From contig JAGQQP010000123.1 in assembly GCA_020426085.1 (NCBI GenBank), forward strand, positions 1 to 9,301: a DNA stretch of 9,301 nt, written 5' to 3'. The notes beneath the pieces were generated by a model, which searched no databases, had not been told where the DNA came from, and worked only from the letters and a program-made list of their open reading frames with translations. The position numbers and the translations under genes were made by a program. The number at the start of each line of letters is the position of its first letter. Positions within the stretch are counted from its first letter, which is position 1. Source of the DNA: Planctomycetaceae bacterium (GTDB taxonomy: Bacteria; Planctomycetota; Planctomycetia; Planctomycetales; Planctomycetaceae). Of the stretch, positions 1 through 8,518 are shown one piece after another.

Positions 1-1353
<1,353 letters not shown>

Positions 1354-1424
1354 AGGAACGATCCTTGCAGAGATCTATAACAGGTAGGAATATAATTTCG
1401 TGAGTCGAACTGATTCAGAGACAG

Positions 1425-2336
1425 CTAATGCGAGGAAACCAGGCTGTGAATGGCGGCTTCCTTGGCTTCGATCAATGGAATGAACTGCGGCAGCTCTTTC
1501 GCATTCTGTCCCTGTTCATGTTTGCGGAACCCCAGCAGATAGGTAATATTCTGGGGACGCCAGTTATAAAAGTACTCACGATTCTTATCGAAAGTCAGCT
1601 GGGTCACTTCATCAGCGACCGCAGGTGAGAGTTCAATCGGTTTCAGACCGAGATCAACGGCAATAATACCCGCAGCCCGTTCGTAACCTCCCTTCGTCAG
1701 ATGAATCCCGTTGGTTGTCCACTCTAAGCCGGGATCCCCTTTCGGTTCCGGTATCAACTGCGAATAAAAGTCGACAAAATAATGATCCCCTTTTTCGGCA
1801 GTCTGCTGCAGGAGGTCGGCATACAGTTTCAGATCCTGATTATGTTTCGCAGGATCTGGCAGCGGCGCGCCTTCGTTTTCGTATCGATGCGGCGAAACGA
1901 GAATGAATTTCGCCCCCGTCGGTTTCAGATCGCTGATCAGTTTTTGTAACTGGGTCTGAAAGCCGGGTAAACCCGCTTTACCGGCGAATGCTTCATTTCC
2001 GCCGTAACCCAGCAGAATGTAATTCGGTTTGAGTTCACTGATCTGCTTGATCATCCGCTGATAACCAACGGCCGGAGGATCGAAGATGCCTCGCGATTCC
2101 GCCCAGACCGTGTCTCCACTCCAGCCCAGATTGCGAAACGAGAGTTTGGCCTGAGGAAAACTGCGCAGAAATACGCTTTCCCAGCTCCCGAATTTCTGTG
2201 ACCGTTCGATCATGGTATTACCCAGAAAGATAATTCGGTCACCCGACTTCAATTCCAGAGCGGGCGGAGCTGCGGAAACGAAGGATGTTGAAAACAGGAC
2301 AAATAAGAGCAGACAGACGGTGAAACGCTGATTCAC
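1425..2336 (-). CDS. Secreted SGNH/GDSL-hydrolase-like protein with altered active-site residues
   Basis: This 303-residue protein starts at GTG 2336. An in-frame TGA lies three codons upstream and a GAGG 7 nt before the start, so no longer start is possible. Residues 1-22 form a signal peptide (cut near VSA/APP). The SGNH blocks can be followed. Block I is LGNTMIER at 38-45, block II NLGWSGD at 69-75, block III GYGGNE at 110-115 and block V NGIHLTKGGY at 209-218. In a working SGNH hydrolase block I is GDS and block V is DxxH; here Thr41 and Asn209 replace Ser and Asp, while Asn114 and His212 remain. The C-terminal part, with RPQN at 260-263 and FRKHEQGQN at 270-278, is one I associate with planctomycete members of this group. 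It is probably exported and works with the dehydrogenase encoded next to it. It may bind a carbohydrate or ester ligand rather than hydrolyse it. Fold assignment is firm; activity is uncertain. Confidence 0.85.
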   Translation of the reverse strand: MNQRFTVCLLLFVLFSTSFVSAAPPALELKSGDRIIFLGNTMIERSQKFGSWESVFLRSFPQAKLSFRNLGWSGDTVWAESRGIFDPPAVGYQRMIKQISELKPNYILLGYGGNEAFAGKAGLPGFQTQLQKLISDLKPTGAKFILVSPHRYENEGAPLPDPAKHNQDLKLYADLLQQTAEKGDHYFVDFYSQLIPEPKGDPGLEWTTNGIHLTKGGYERAAGIIAVDLGLKPIELSPAVADEVTQLTFDKNREYFYNWRPQNITYLLGFRKHEQGQNAKELPQFIPLIEAKEAAIHSLVSSH

Positions 2337-2385
2337 GGAGATACCTCAATCGCTGTAGTCAGGTAGTGGATAGTTCTTCTACGCT

Positions 2386-2414
2386 AAAATAACAGGGAGT
2401 GTGAGTTACAGCAA
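2386..2414 (-). promoter_or_regulatory. Possible sigma70-type promoter for the SGNH-like/dehydrogenase pair
   Basis: On the minus strand TTGCTG (2414-2409) is followed after exactly 17 nt by TATTTT (2391-2386), about 50 nt upstream of the GTG start. The match is moderate (3/6 and 4/6). It lies just downstream of the likely terminator of the kinase gene, where a new promoter would be expected. Confidence 0.3.
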
Positions 2415-2426
2415 ATCAGGAATCAG

Positions 2427-2475
2427 AAAAAACAGGGCAGGAATCGACGATTCAAAACAAATGGCGAGCCTGCCC
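2427..2475 (-). terminator. Probable Rho-independent terminator after the kinase gene
   Basis: Read on the minus strand, GGGCAGG (2475-2469) pairs with CCTGCCC (2441-2435), and two bases later comes a run of six T (2432-2427). The 27-nt loop is long, but it holds a second small inverted repeat, AATCG-T-CGATT (2452-2442), which could stack on the main stem. It begins 43 bp after the kinase stop codon. Confidence 0.5.
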
Positions 2476-2497
2476 GTTTAATTAGTCTTGTAAAGAT

Positions 2498-2517
2498 ATC
2501 ACGGCCATGACCGTGAT
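2498..2517 (-). repeat. Inverted repeat directly after the kinase stop codon
   Basis: ATCACGG and CCGTGAT (7 bp, perfect) flank a 6-nt spacer and abut the TGA of the kinase gene. On the minus strand the sequence that follows (ATCTTTAC) has only a short T run, so this is a weak terminator at best. It may protect the 3' end of the mRNA or support the stronger hairpin further downstream. Confidence 0.4.
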
Positions 2518-3690
2518 TCAGGTCTCTGCGGACCTTTGATCCTGCTTTTCTTCCTGCCATTCCCGTGTGGTAAACACGGTGGTGTCCGGATCGGAATTCA
2601 ACTGGACATCCTCAAAGTAGTCGGTCTCGACTTCCTCAATCCAGAGCCGCAATTCATTTTCATAATCGCTGGGCAGATCACTTTTGACGAGCAGTCGATG
2701 GAACTCGGCCGCACCGTCTTCACCCAGATCTGCTGCTTCCGCCGAGGGAAACCGTTCAGCCGGATCGGGGTGCACCAGACGATGAATCAGCTTCATCAAC
2801 GGTTCACTGAGCGCGAATTCTTCTGCAGGAAACCACTGGGGAAGCTGTTGCAGGATATTCTGCTTGGCTTTAACCAGTTGTGCGTACTTCAAATTGGCAA
2901 ATGGCTGAAATCCGGTAATGAATTCAATCAGGATATATCCCAGGCTGGCGAGATCGGACTGGGGGGTCGCCCGTCCCCCGGACAGAACTTCCGGCGCCGC
3001 ATACGTTGGTGTACACGGTTGTGTCGAGGGGAGATTGTTTAAATCGATGGCAGATCCGATATCGATGATCTTGGCATTCCCGCTCCGCTTGAGCATGATA
3101 TTGGCGGGCTTCATATCACAGTGAATGATATTATTACGATGCAAGGCTGCCAGCGCTGCCAGGCATTCGCGCAGGATCGCCACTGCGATTCCCGGTTTCA
3201 ACCGCGGTTGCTGCACCCCTTTGGTAAAGACATTGTTGTTGATATTTCTCCAGCGCCGGGATGTGACCTGTTCACGAATCTGTTTGAACGTCGCCGGCGT
3301 TAACAGACTCCGCAAGTCATAGCCGTCGATCCACTCCATTTCCATGATGTAGACCTGATCGCGGGTTACAAAATTCTGTACGGCGACGAGATGATTTTCC
3401 TGAACACGGGCCACTTGCGCTGCGACCTGTGACAGTCGCGCCATTTCAGTCTGATAAGCGGCAGCGTCGGCATATCGTTTGGGAGAAAACAATTTGAGCG
3501 CAACGGGGATCTGGAATCCATCCGCGCCTTCACGGGCACTCAGATACACCACTCCCTGTCCACCAACACCCAGGCACCGGGAAAACACACGTTGATTGTG
3601 CCAGTCCAGAGAATTACCGTCGAGCAGCTTCTGATATTGCTGGTCTAATTCATCCAGCGAAACAGGGTGTAAAGATTCATTAGTAGTCAA
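2518..3690 (-). CDS. Soluble Hanks-type Ser/Thr protein kinase (non-RD, DIG variant)
   Basis: This 390-residue protein starts at TTG 3690. An in-frame TGA six codons upstream leaves no ATG or GTG start upstream, and GGA is placed 7 nt before the TTG. The kinase subdomains are in order: Gly-rich loop GVGGQG at 41-46, Lys66 in VALK, probable alpha-C Glu82, catalytic loop HCDMKPAN at 190-197 (Asp192, Asn197), metal-binding DIG at 210-212, APE at 232-234, Asp246 and Arg313. All core catalytic residues are present, so it should phosphorylate proteins. It differs from the usual pattern in HCD for HRD and DIG for DFG. An extra segment of about 30 basic and Asn-rich residues (133-165) precedes helix E. 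No transmembrane segment is seen; the tail (331-390) is acidic, so the protein is probably cytoplasmic. It appears to be transcribed alone, from a promoter within the divergent region. Its targets are unknown. Confidence 0.92.
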   Translation of the reverse strand: MTTNESLHPVSLDELDQQYQKLLDGNSLDWHNQRVFSRCLGVGGQGVVYLSAREGADGFQIPVALKLFSPKRYADAAAYQTEMARLSQVAAQVARVQENHLVAVQNFVTRDQVYIMEMEWIDGYDLRSLLTPATFKQIREQVTSRRWRNINNNVFTKGVQQPRLKPGIAVAILRECLAALAALHRNNIIHCDMKPANIMLKRSGNAKIIDIGSAIDLNNLPSTQPCTPTYAAPEVLSGGRATPQSDLASLGYILIEFITGFQPFANLKYAQLVKAKQNILQQLPQWFPAEEFALSEPLMKLIHRLVHPDPAERFPSAEAADLGEDGAAEFHRLLVKSDLPSDYENELRLWIEEVETDYFEDVQLNSDPDTTVFTTREWQEEKQDQRSAET

Positions 3691-3860
3691 AGTAATTCCA
3701 AACCATCAAAGGAATGATATGCCTCCCGATTTGATGAAAACCGGGTCAGGTCCTGCTGAGGTTGCGACAGGTTTGAATGAAAAAAATCAAAGTGTCGTCG
3801 GTTTCATTGCAGAATCATTTCAGATTGAATCGAACTCTGTGAGTATTCAGGGGATCGCGT

Positions 3861-3888
3861 ATCATAATCAGGAATCGCTCAATGTAAA
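3861..3888 (-). promoter_or_regulatory. Likely sigma70-type promoter of the soluble kinase gene
   Basis: On the minus strand TTTACA (3888-3883) and TATGAT (3866-3861) are 16 nt apart, and each matches the consensus at 5 of 6 positions. Transcription from here would give a leader of about 160 nt before the TTG start. Confidence 0.42.
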
Positions 3889-4067
3889 ATTAGCCGCGTT
3901 CTTTAATTCTGGAACGATTCAAAATAATTGTTGCTTTTTTGAAGTGAAGTGATAAACAATAGACATTAAAGGCACACTGAAATTGGCCCGGTGACAGGAA
4001 TCGTATCACATCCTGTGAACAAAAACAGGGCGGTGTTCCTGAAAGTACTGGTTTGGACAAGATACCA

Positions 4068-4080
4068 GAACCTCAGGTTC
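4068..4080. repeat. Operator-like inverted repeat upstream of the plus-strand gene
   Basis: GAACCT-C-AGGTTC is a perfect 6+1+6 inverted repeat 63 bp before the ATG at 4144. Its size and place would suit a binding site for a dimeric regulator, but no second copy was seen in the window. Confidence 0.3.
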
Positions 4081-4143
4081 AACGCTGTTTTTTACCGGTT
4101 CCCGATTTCTAAAGTTCAGGATACTTGTTCAAGGAGCAGGACA

Positions 4144-4554
4144 ATGATTGCGACTATCAAATCAACTTTAAACGCGCAATCGATATCTCAACTGATTGAT
4201 GAAGTTGGTCACATTCTGGAAGCCGGTGAGGGCTGCTGGAAAGTAGAGTACGGTAAACGGGTCCTCTTTCTAATTGTTGACGAGGAACACGATCGCGTAC
4301 GCGTCATGACCCCGATCCTCAAAGAGGAAGATCTGGAAGAAGATGATTTATGGGATGTCATGGAAGCAAACTTTGACCGTTCTCTGGATGCCCGTTATGC
4401 AATCGGCGATGGCGTCCTCTGGTCCGTCTTTCTGCATCCGCTTAATGACTTAAGCCGCGCACTCTTTCTGGATGGGTTGGATCAGGTCGTCACCCTGGCT
4501 AACAATTTTGGCGGTTCCTTCTGCAGCAGCGATATCGTTTTTGGTTCAGAATAA
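4144..4554 (+). CDS. Small acidic protein, probably YbjN/type III chaperone (CesT)-like fold
   Basis: This gene encodes 136 residues from ATG 4144, preceded by AAGGAG with a 7-nt spacer. The frame stays open further upstream to 3991, but that part has no comparable ribosome binding site and a non-protein-like composition. The pattern is helix (11-27), beta strands (31-57, with VLFLIVD at 40-46), an acidic helix (60-77, EEDLEEDDLWDVME), the segment LDARYAIGDGVLWSVFLHPL (81-100) and a last long helix (101-120). That order recalls the YbjN/CesT chaperone fold, whose members bind partner proteins; the assignment is by overall pattern only. No signal peptide or membrane segment is seen, so it is likely cytoplasmic. 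It is the only plus-strand gene here and converges with dinG, with 24 bp between the stop codons and no clear terminator. No secretion gene is nearby, so a role outside type III secretion is more likely. Confidence 0.75.
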   Translation: MIATIKSTLNAQSISQLIDEVGHILEAGEGCWKVEYGKRVLFLIVDEEHDRVRVMTPILKEEDLEEDDLWDVMEANFDRSLDARYAIGDGVLWSVFLHPLNDLSRALFLDGLDQVVTLANNFGGSFCSSDIVFGSE

Positions 4555-4578
4555 TTCCGACCAGAATCAGATCGACGT

Positions 4579-6579
4579 TCAATCATCCTGCTCATCGATA
4601 ATCAGAGTGCAGTCGGGCAGGCTCTCCAGAAATTTTTCTCCATAGCGTTTGGTTCGCACACGCGGATCGAGAATCACCACCTGTCCCTGATCACTGGCGG
4701 TTCGAATCAGTCGGCCAAAGCCCTGTTTCAGTTTGATGATCGCTTCGGGAATCTGATAATCCATGAACGGATTCCCGCCCCGGTTTCGAATCGCTTCAAC
4801 CCGGGCTTCCAGCAGTGGGTGATCGGGAACACTGAATGGAAGTTTGGTGATAATGACATTGGTCAACGCATCGCCGGGTACATCGATCCCCTGCCAGAAA
4901 CTGTCTGTCCCGAACAGAACCCCCCGCGGATTATTACGGAAACGCTCCAGCATCAGCGAACGGGGTAACCCTTCCCCCTGCAGATACAACGCCAGATTAT
5001 GTTCCGACAGCCAGCCACTGATCCGGTCAGCACACTGCTGCATCAGTTTATAACTGGTAAATAATGCAAAGGCATGGCCGTCGGTCTGCTCAATGTACTG
5101 CTTCAGCTTCTCAGCAACTGCCGCTTCATACGCCGCCGGGTTCTCCCCTGGATCGGGCATCGAAGCAGGCAGAATCAGACGCACCTGTTCCTGGTAGTTA
5201 AACGGGCTCCCCAGTTTCAATTCCTCAGACTGTGTCAATCCGAGCCGGGAACGCGTGAAGCTGAAATCCTGATCGCCGACCGCGAGTGTCGCTGATGTCA
5301 GAATAACGGTCTGTGCCTTGTTAAACAGTTCATCGCGTAATACCGGCCCGACATCCACCGGCGCATTGACCATTTTCACCCGCTGATTGCGTCCGCGCGC
5401 CGTTTCCACCCAGTAGACAGAATCCCCTTCCGCCTGTTGCGTCAGCCAGCTGTTTAACGAATCTCCCAATGCGGTACACCGCTCTGCCGCTGCCGACAGT
5501 TCCACTTTTTCTTCTTCATTTTTGAGTGTGAAAGCGTATTCGGCGATGCGGGCTGCCAGCAGTCGCATCTCCTGTGAAACTCCATTTTCAATGGGCGGAA
5601 GCTGCCTGATCCGGCGGTTGGCCAGACCGGTACTGTCCTGCCATTCCAGCAGATGATCGAACAGATCTTCCACCATGTATCGCAGCCGCGTGACATGCTG
5701 CTGGCAGTCGATCAGATTGTGATGCAGCAGCAGTCCCTTTTGCGTGCGATCGTTATACAGTTTGTTAAACAGGTAATCGAACTGACTGTTCGTAATGGAA
5801 AGGCCCAGGTGATCTCCGGCAACCGACTCGATCGTATGCGCTTCATCCAGGATCACAGTATCGTAATCGGGAAGAATGCTGCTCCCCTCCCGGCGAATCG
5901 CGAGGTCGGAAAAGAATAATGCATGATTCACGACCAGCACATCAGCATTCCAGACGCGTCGACGGGCCCGGTAATAAAAGCAGTCGTTATAAGTCGCACA
6001 ACGTTTTCCCAGACAGTTGCCGTGCTCGCTCTGAATTTCATCCCAGATCTTCGGAATCGGGCGAAACTCCAGATCCGCACGACTGCCATCCGTTGTTTTG
6101 TGGGACCACTGCACGATCTGATCCAGCTGGCTCAGTTCCTCTTCTTTCGAAAAGGTGCTGCCAGCCCGCTCTACGGCTCCCTTCAAGCGACGCAGGCTGA
6201 TGTAATTGGAACGCCCCTTCACCAGCACCGCAGAAAATTCGACGGGCAATACGGCATTCAAAAACGGGATATCGCGGGTTATCAACTGTTCCTGCAGGCT
6301 GATGGTATTCGTCGAGACGATCAACCGCTTCCGGTCTTTGCCCGAACGGGTCTCATTCTGCTTACAGGTCGCCAGGATCGCAGGCACCAGATAGGCGAAA
6401 CTCTTTCCCACCCCCGTTCCCGCTTCTACCAGCAGATGCTGTTTCTGCTCGATCGCATTGGCAACCGCTTCCGCCATTTCCAGTTGTTCGGGGCGGTGCT
6501 CATATTTTTCGAGCCGCTGTGCGATCTTGCCATCGCTGCCAAGAATAGAAAGTACGTCTAAAGTCAAAGCGGGCCTCAT
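4579..6579 (-). CDS. dinG: DinG/YoaA-type ATP-dependent DNA helicase (XPD family, superfamily 2)
   Basis: All helicase motifs are present in this 666-residue protein. They are a Q-motif-like HRPEQ at 28-32, Walker A AGTGVGKS at 53-60, VNHALF at 217-222, DEAH at 245-248, TSAT at 428-431, GTDSFWQGIDVPG at 557-569 and QGFGRLIR at 619-626. Known relatives unwind DNA 5' to 3' and help resolve damaged or R-loop-containing forks. In the Fe-S region Cys189, Cys194 and Cys200 are present, but the first ligand position, in KGRSNYIS (121-128), is Ser where Cys is usual. The length is normal. ATG 6579 has no good ribosome binding site. A TTG at 6567 (residue 5) has GAGG 6 nt before it and would give an N-terminus LTLDVL, so it is a real alternative. 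The gene lies 57 bp after the phosphatase gene in the same reading frame, separated by its TAA, and may be cotranscribed with it. Confidence 0.93.
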   Translation of the reverse strand: MRPALTLDVLSILGSDGKIAQRLEKYEHRPEQLEMAEAVANAIEQKQHLLVEAGTGVGKSFAYLVPAILATCKQNETRSGKDRKRLIVSTNTISLQEQLITRDIPFLNAVLPVEFSAVLVKGRSNYISLRRLKGAVERAGSTFSKEEELSQLDQIVQWSHKTTDGSRADLEFRPIPKIWDEIQSEHGNCLGKRCATYNDCFYYRARRRVWNADVLVVNHALFFSDLAIRREGSSILPDYDTVILDEAHTIESVAGDHLGLSITNSQFDYLFNKLYNDRTQKGLLLHHNLIDCQQHVTRLRYMVEDLFDHLLEWQDSTGLANRRIRQLPPIENGVSQEMRLLAARIAEYAFTLKNEEEKVELSAAAERCTALGDSLNSWLTQQAEGDSVYWVETARGRNQRVKMVNAPVDVGPVLRDELFNKAQTVILTSATLAVGDQDFSFTRSRLGLTQSEELKLGSPFNYQEQVRLILPASMPDPGENPAAYEAAVAEKLKQYIEQTDGHAFALFTSYKLMQQCADRISGWLSEHNLALYLQGEGLPRSLMLERFRNNPRGVLFGTDSFWQGIDVPGDALTNVIITKLPFSVPDHPLLEARVEAIRNRGGNPFMDYQIPEAIIKLKQGFGRLIRTASDQGQVVILDPRVRTKRYGEKFLESLPDCTLIIDEQDD

Positions 6580-6594
6580 CCGGTGAGATAGAAC

Positions 6595-6628
6595 GGCAGA
6601 ACCTGCATTCTTTAAGAAATGCTCTGCC
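6595..6628 (-). repeat. Nested hairpin between the phosphatase gene and dinG
   Basis: On the minus strand GGCAGA-GCATT (6628-6618) pairs with AATGC (6609-6605) and TCTGCC (6600-6595). This gives 11 bp with an 8-nt loop and a 4-nt bulge (AGGT). No T-run follows, so it is not a typical intrinsic terminator; it may act in mRNA processing or attenuation between the two genes. Confidence 0.45.
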
Positions 6629-6636
6629 AGATTAAA

Positions 6637-8442
6637 TTATTTTTTGCGGCGGAAACTGACCACACAGATGTCATCTTTCTGCATGGAATCCTTTCGAAAG
6701 GATTCCACATCCGCTAACAGCCCTTTTACGAGCGGCTCTACAGCTTCGGGGCCCGTCTTCAGATACTTGACCAGTCGATCCTTATGGTACAACTTGTTGT
6801 CCTGGTCCATGGCTTCCGTGACTCCATCGGTGTACAGTAGCAGGGTATCCCCTTTTTCCAGGGTGATGGTTTCTACATGAAACTCCTGCTTCTTCAAAAC
6901 TCCCAGAGGCATTCCCGACTTATCCTGGGCAAGCGGTTCAACACTGCCATCCGACGTTTTTCGCAACAGGGGCGCCATGTGCCCTGCATTGACGATGGAC
7001 ACGGTATGTTTTTTGGGATCCAGCACAGCCAGAATGAACGTGATAAAACGTAACCCCACTCCACTCAAGGCAATTTCGGCATTTAATTCTGCCAGGGCTT
7101 TATCGGCCGTGCTACGTGACAATACCTGATACCGGGCGGAGGCATACAAGCGTGCCATCAGAATCGCAGCTGGCACCCCTTTACCGGCCACGTCACCCAG
7201 CGTCACCGCCAGCTTTCCGCTGGGTAGTTCAATGTAGTCAAAATAATCGCCGCCGACACTCTGGGCCGATTCGTAGTAATCGAAGAATTCGTACTCTTTG
7301 TATTTGGGACGATTATGAGGCAGTAATCCCAGTTGAATCTGATGCGCGAATTCCAGGTCGCGTTCGATATCCCGCTGCCTGACCAGGTCTTCATGCAGCT
7401 TCGCATTTTCGACCGCCAGGCTCGCCTGTTGAGCGATCGCCACGAGTACGTCCAGATCGTCTTTATCAAACTGCTGACCGATATCGCGTGTGGCAATCTG
7501 AATCACTCCCAGAATATCCCCTCCCTGTGAGACCAGAGGCACACACATCATGGACCGAATCCGCAGGGAAGTAATACTCTCGCTCATTTTAAAGCGATCA
7601 TCTTCGACGGCATCCGCACTCAGAATTGCCGAGCCGCTCATAATCGCCTGACGGACAATCGTCGTACTGATGCGAATCGAATCTTCGTCTTCAGTCCGTC
7701 TGGCTTTGGTTGCTTTCACGACCAGTTTTTTTCGCTCTGGACTCTGCAGCATGATAAATCCCTGATCCGCAGGGGGAAATATCTTGAACAGACCATCTAG
7801 AATACGCGGCAGAACTTCATCCAGTTTTAAAGCACGACTGAGAATCTGGCTGATTTCCAGAACGGCGTGCAGCTTGACTTCGGGTTTGACGTTAATCCGT
7901 AAATGACTGCTCGTATTCAGGTCGAGCGAACTGATGATGGATGAGCCATCCAGCACACCTTCATTGGGTTCCGTGTCATCCAGCGAAAGATGAGAGTCCT
8001 GTTTCAGTGACTGATTCGCGACTTCCAGGGTCTGCTGAATGGCGGAATCAATGAATTCAGGGGAGTGCTGATAATCCAGCAGGAACTGCATCTGGATATC
8101 ACAGATACTGATCGTATCATTTTCATGCAGTTCGGTGCGTCCTTCAATGACAGTCCCGTTCAGGAGTGTGCCATTGCGACTGTGCAGGTCTTCCAGGTAA
8201 AAAAAACCGTGGCTTTCCAGAATCTGAGCGTGGTAACGACTGACGGCGACATTATCGAGCACGATTTCACAATTGGGGTGGCGGCCCATGATCACACGGT
8301 CGCCATTCAGCTCGACGATCTGTTCGGGAACCTTCCCTTTGAGTATTTGTAAAATCGCCACCGTTGTGCCCGACTTGACTGGAGTTTGACTGATAATGTT
8401 GAACGGATTGGCATCAGGGTTCTGGCCTGAATCTGAATTCAA
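6637..8442 (-). CDS. FHA-GAF-SpoIIE (PP2C-type) serine/threonine phosphatase
   Basis: This 601-residue protein has three domains. Residues 28-123 are an FHA domain with Gly53-Arg54, Ser69, His71 and Asn90-Gly91, the phosphothreonine-binding set. Residues 190-350 are a GAF sensor domain (CVPLVSQGGDILGVIQIA at 300-317). Residues 365-600 are a SpoIIE/RsbU phosphatase. Its metal-binding acids are Asp399 in VGGDYFDY, Asp417 in GDVAGKG, Asp539 in YTDGVTEA and Asp590/Asp591 in KDDICVV. A helical linker (340-372) joins GAF to phosphatase, as in RsbU-type regulators, so a ligand or signal in GAF probably controls activity. The Ser/Asp-rich linker at 124-186 is likely flexible. No membrane segment is seen. 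The start is TTG 8442: an in-frame TGA lies two codons upstream and the next GTG start would cut into the FHA domain. The GAGG is only 1 nt before the TTG, which is unusual. The gene directly follows a probable kinase gene, so it may act on that kinase or its targets (inferred). Confidence 0.92.
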   Translation of the reverse strand: MNSDSGQNPDANPFNIISQTPVKSGTTVAILQILKGKVPEQIVELNGDRVIMGRHPNCEIVLDNVAVSRYHAQILESHGFFYLEDLHSRNGTLLNGTVIEGRTELHENDTISICDIQMQFLLDYQHSPEFIDSAIQQTLEVANQSLKQDSHLSLDDTEPNEGVLDGSSIISSLDLNTSSHLRINVKPEVKLHAVLEISQILSRALKLDEVLPRILDGLFKIFPPADQGFIMLQSPERKKLVVKATKARRTEDEDSIRISTTIVRQAIMSGSAILSADAVEDDRFKMSESITSLRIRSMMCVPLVSQGGDILGVIQIATRDIGQQFDKDDLDVLVAIAQQASLAVENAKLHEDLVRQRDIERDLEFAHQIQLGLLPHNRPKYKEYEFFDYYESAQSVGGDYFDYIELPSGKLAVTLGDVAGKGVPAAILMARLYASARYQVLSRSTADKALAELNAEIALSGVGLRFITFILAVLDPKKHTVSIVNAGHMAPLLRKTSDGSVEPLAQDKSGMPLGVLKKQEFHVETITLEKGDTLLLYTDGVTEAMDQDNKLYHKDRLVKYLKTGPEAVEPLVKGLLADVESFRKDSMQKDDICVVSFRRKK

Positions 8443-8457
8443 ACCTCACAGATTCAG
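8427..8457 (-). promoter_or_regulatory. Hairpin with the ribosome binding site and start codon of the phosphatase gene in its loop
   Basis: On the minus strand CTGAATCTG (8457-8449) and CAGATTCAG (8435-8427) are perfectly complementary over 9 bp. The 13-nt loop, TGAGGTTTGAATT, contains both the GAGG and the TTG start codon. Such a structure could govern translation starts; this is a prediction from sequence only. Confidence 0.45.
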
Positions 8458-8489
8458 AACGTTCCCCGGCCCTGACAGTACAAGAGCTT

Positions 8490-8518
8490 ATTATAGAACT
8501 TTTTCTGAAAAATGACAG
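8490..8518 (-). promoter_or_regulatory. Likely sigma70-type promoter of the phosphatase gene
   Basis: On the minus strand CTGTCA (8518-8513, 4/6 to consensus) and a perfect TATAAT (8495-8490) are 17 nt apart. The expected transcript start near 8483 would give a leader of about 40 nt. The phosphatase and dinG genes could thus be transcribed separately from the gene upstream. Confidence 0.5.

Larger units (their letters stand above)
3691..4143. other. Divergent intergenic region between the soluble kinase and the YbjN/CesT-like gene
   Basis: This stretch of 453 bp is visibly richer in A+T than the genes beside it. It holds a likely kinase promoter (3861-3888) and the ribosome binding site of the plus-strand gene. 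It also holds inverted repeats at 3994-4016 (ACAGGA/TCCTGT), 4006-4018 (TCACA/TGTGA) and 4068-4080. I saw no convincing promoter hexamer pair for the plus-strand gene. An open frame at 3719-3952 has an AGGA before its ATG, but nothing else suggests a gene. Confidence 0.6.

Noticed and set aside
1354..1424. A TATATT -10-like hexamer between the SGNH-like and dehydrogenase genes
   Set aside because: No acceptable -35 element was found 16-18 nt upstream, so cotranscription is the simpler view.
3719..3952. Open frame of 77 codons on the plus strand in the divergent region, with AGGA 5 nt before its ATG
   Set aside because: Its composition is like random translation of A+T-rich sequence, it resembles no family I know, and a likely kinase promoter on the other strand lies within it. 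It could be real only if conserved in relatives.
3991..4143. Possible 51-residue N-terminal extension of the YbjN/CesT-like protein
   Set aside because: ATG 4144 has AAGGAG at an ideal spacing, and the extension is basic, without similarity to anything and rich in intergenic-type sequence.
4555..4578. Possible bidirectional terminator between the convergent genes
   Set aside because: The 24 bp hold no inverted repeat with a T- or A-run on either side.
5923..6561. Open frame of 212 codons on the plus strand
   Set aside because: It is antisense to the N-terminal half of dinG, where helicase motifs fix the coding strand.
6577..6639. Phosphatase and dinG in the same reading frame, separated by one TAA, as a possible broken fusion gene
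   Set aside because: Both proteins have complete ends for their families, and a hairpin fills the gap; such fusions are not known to me.
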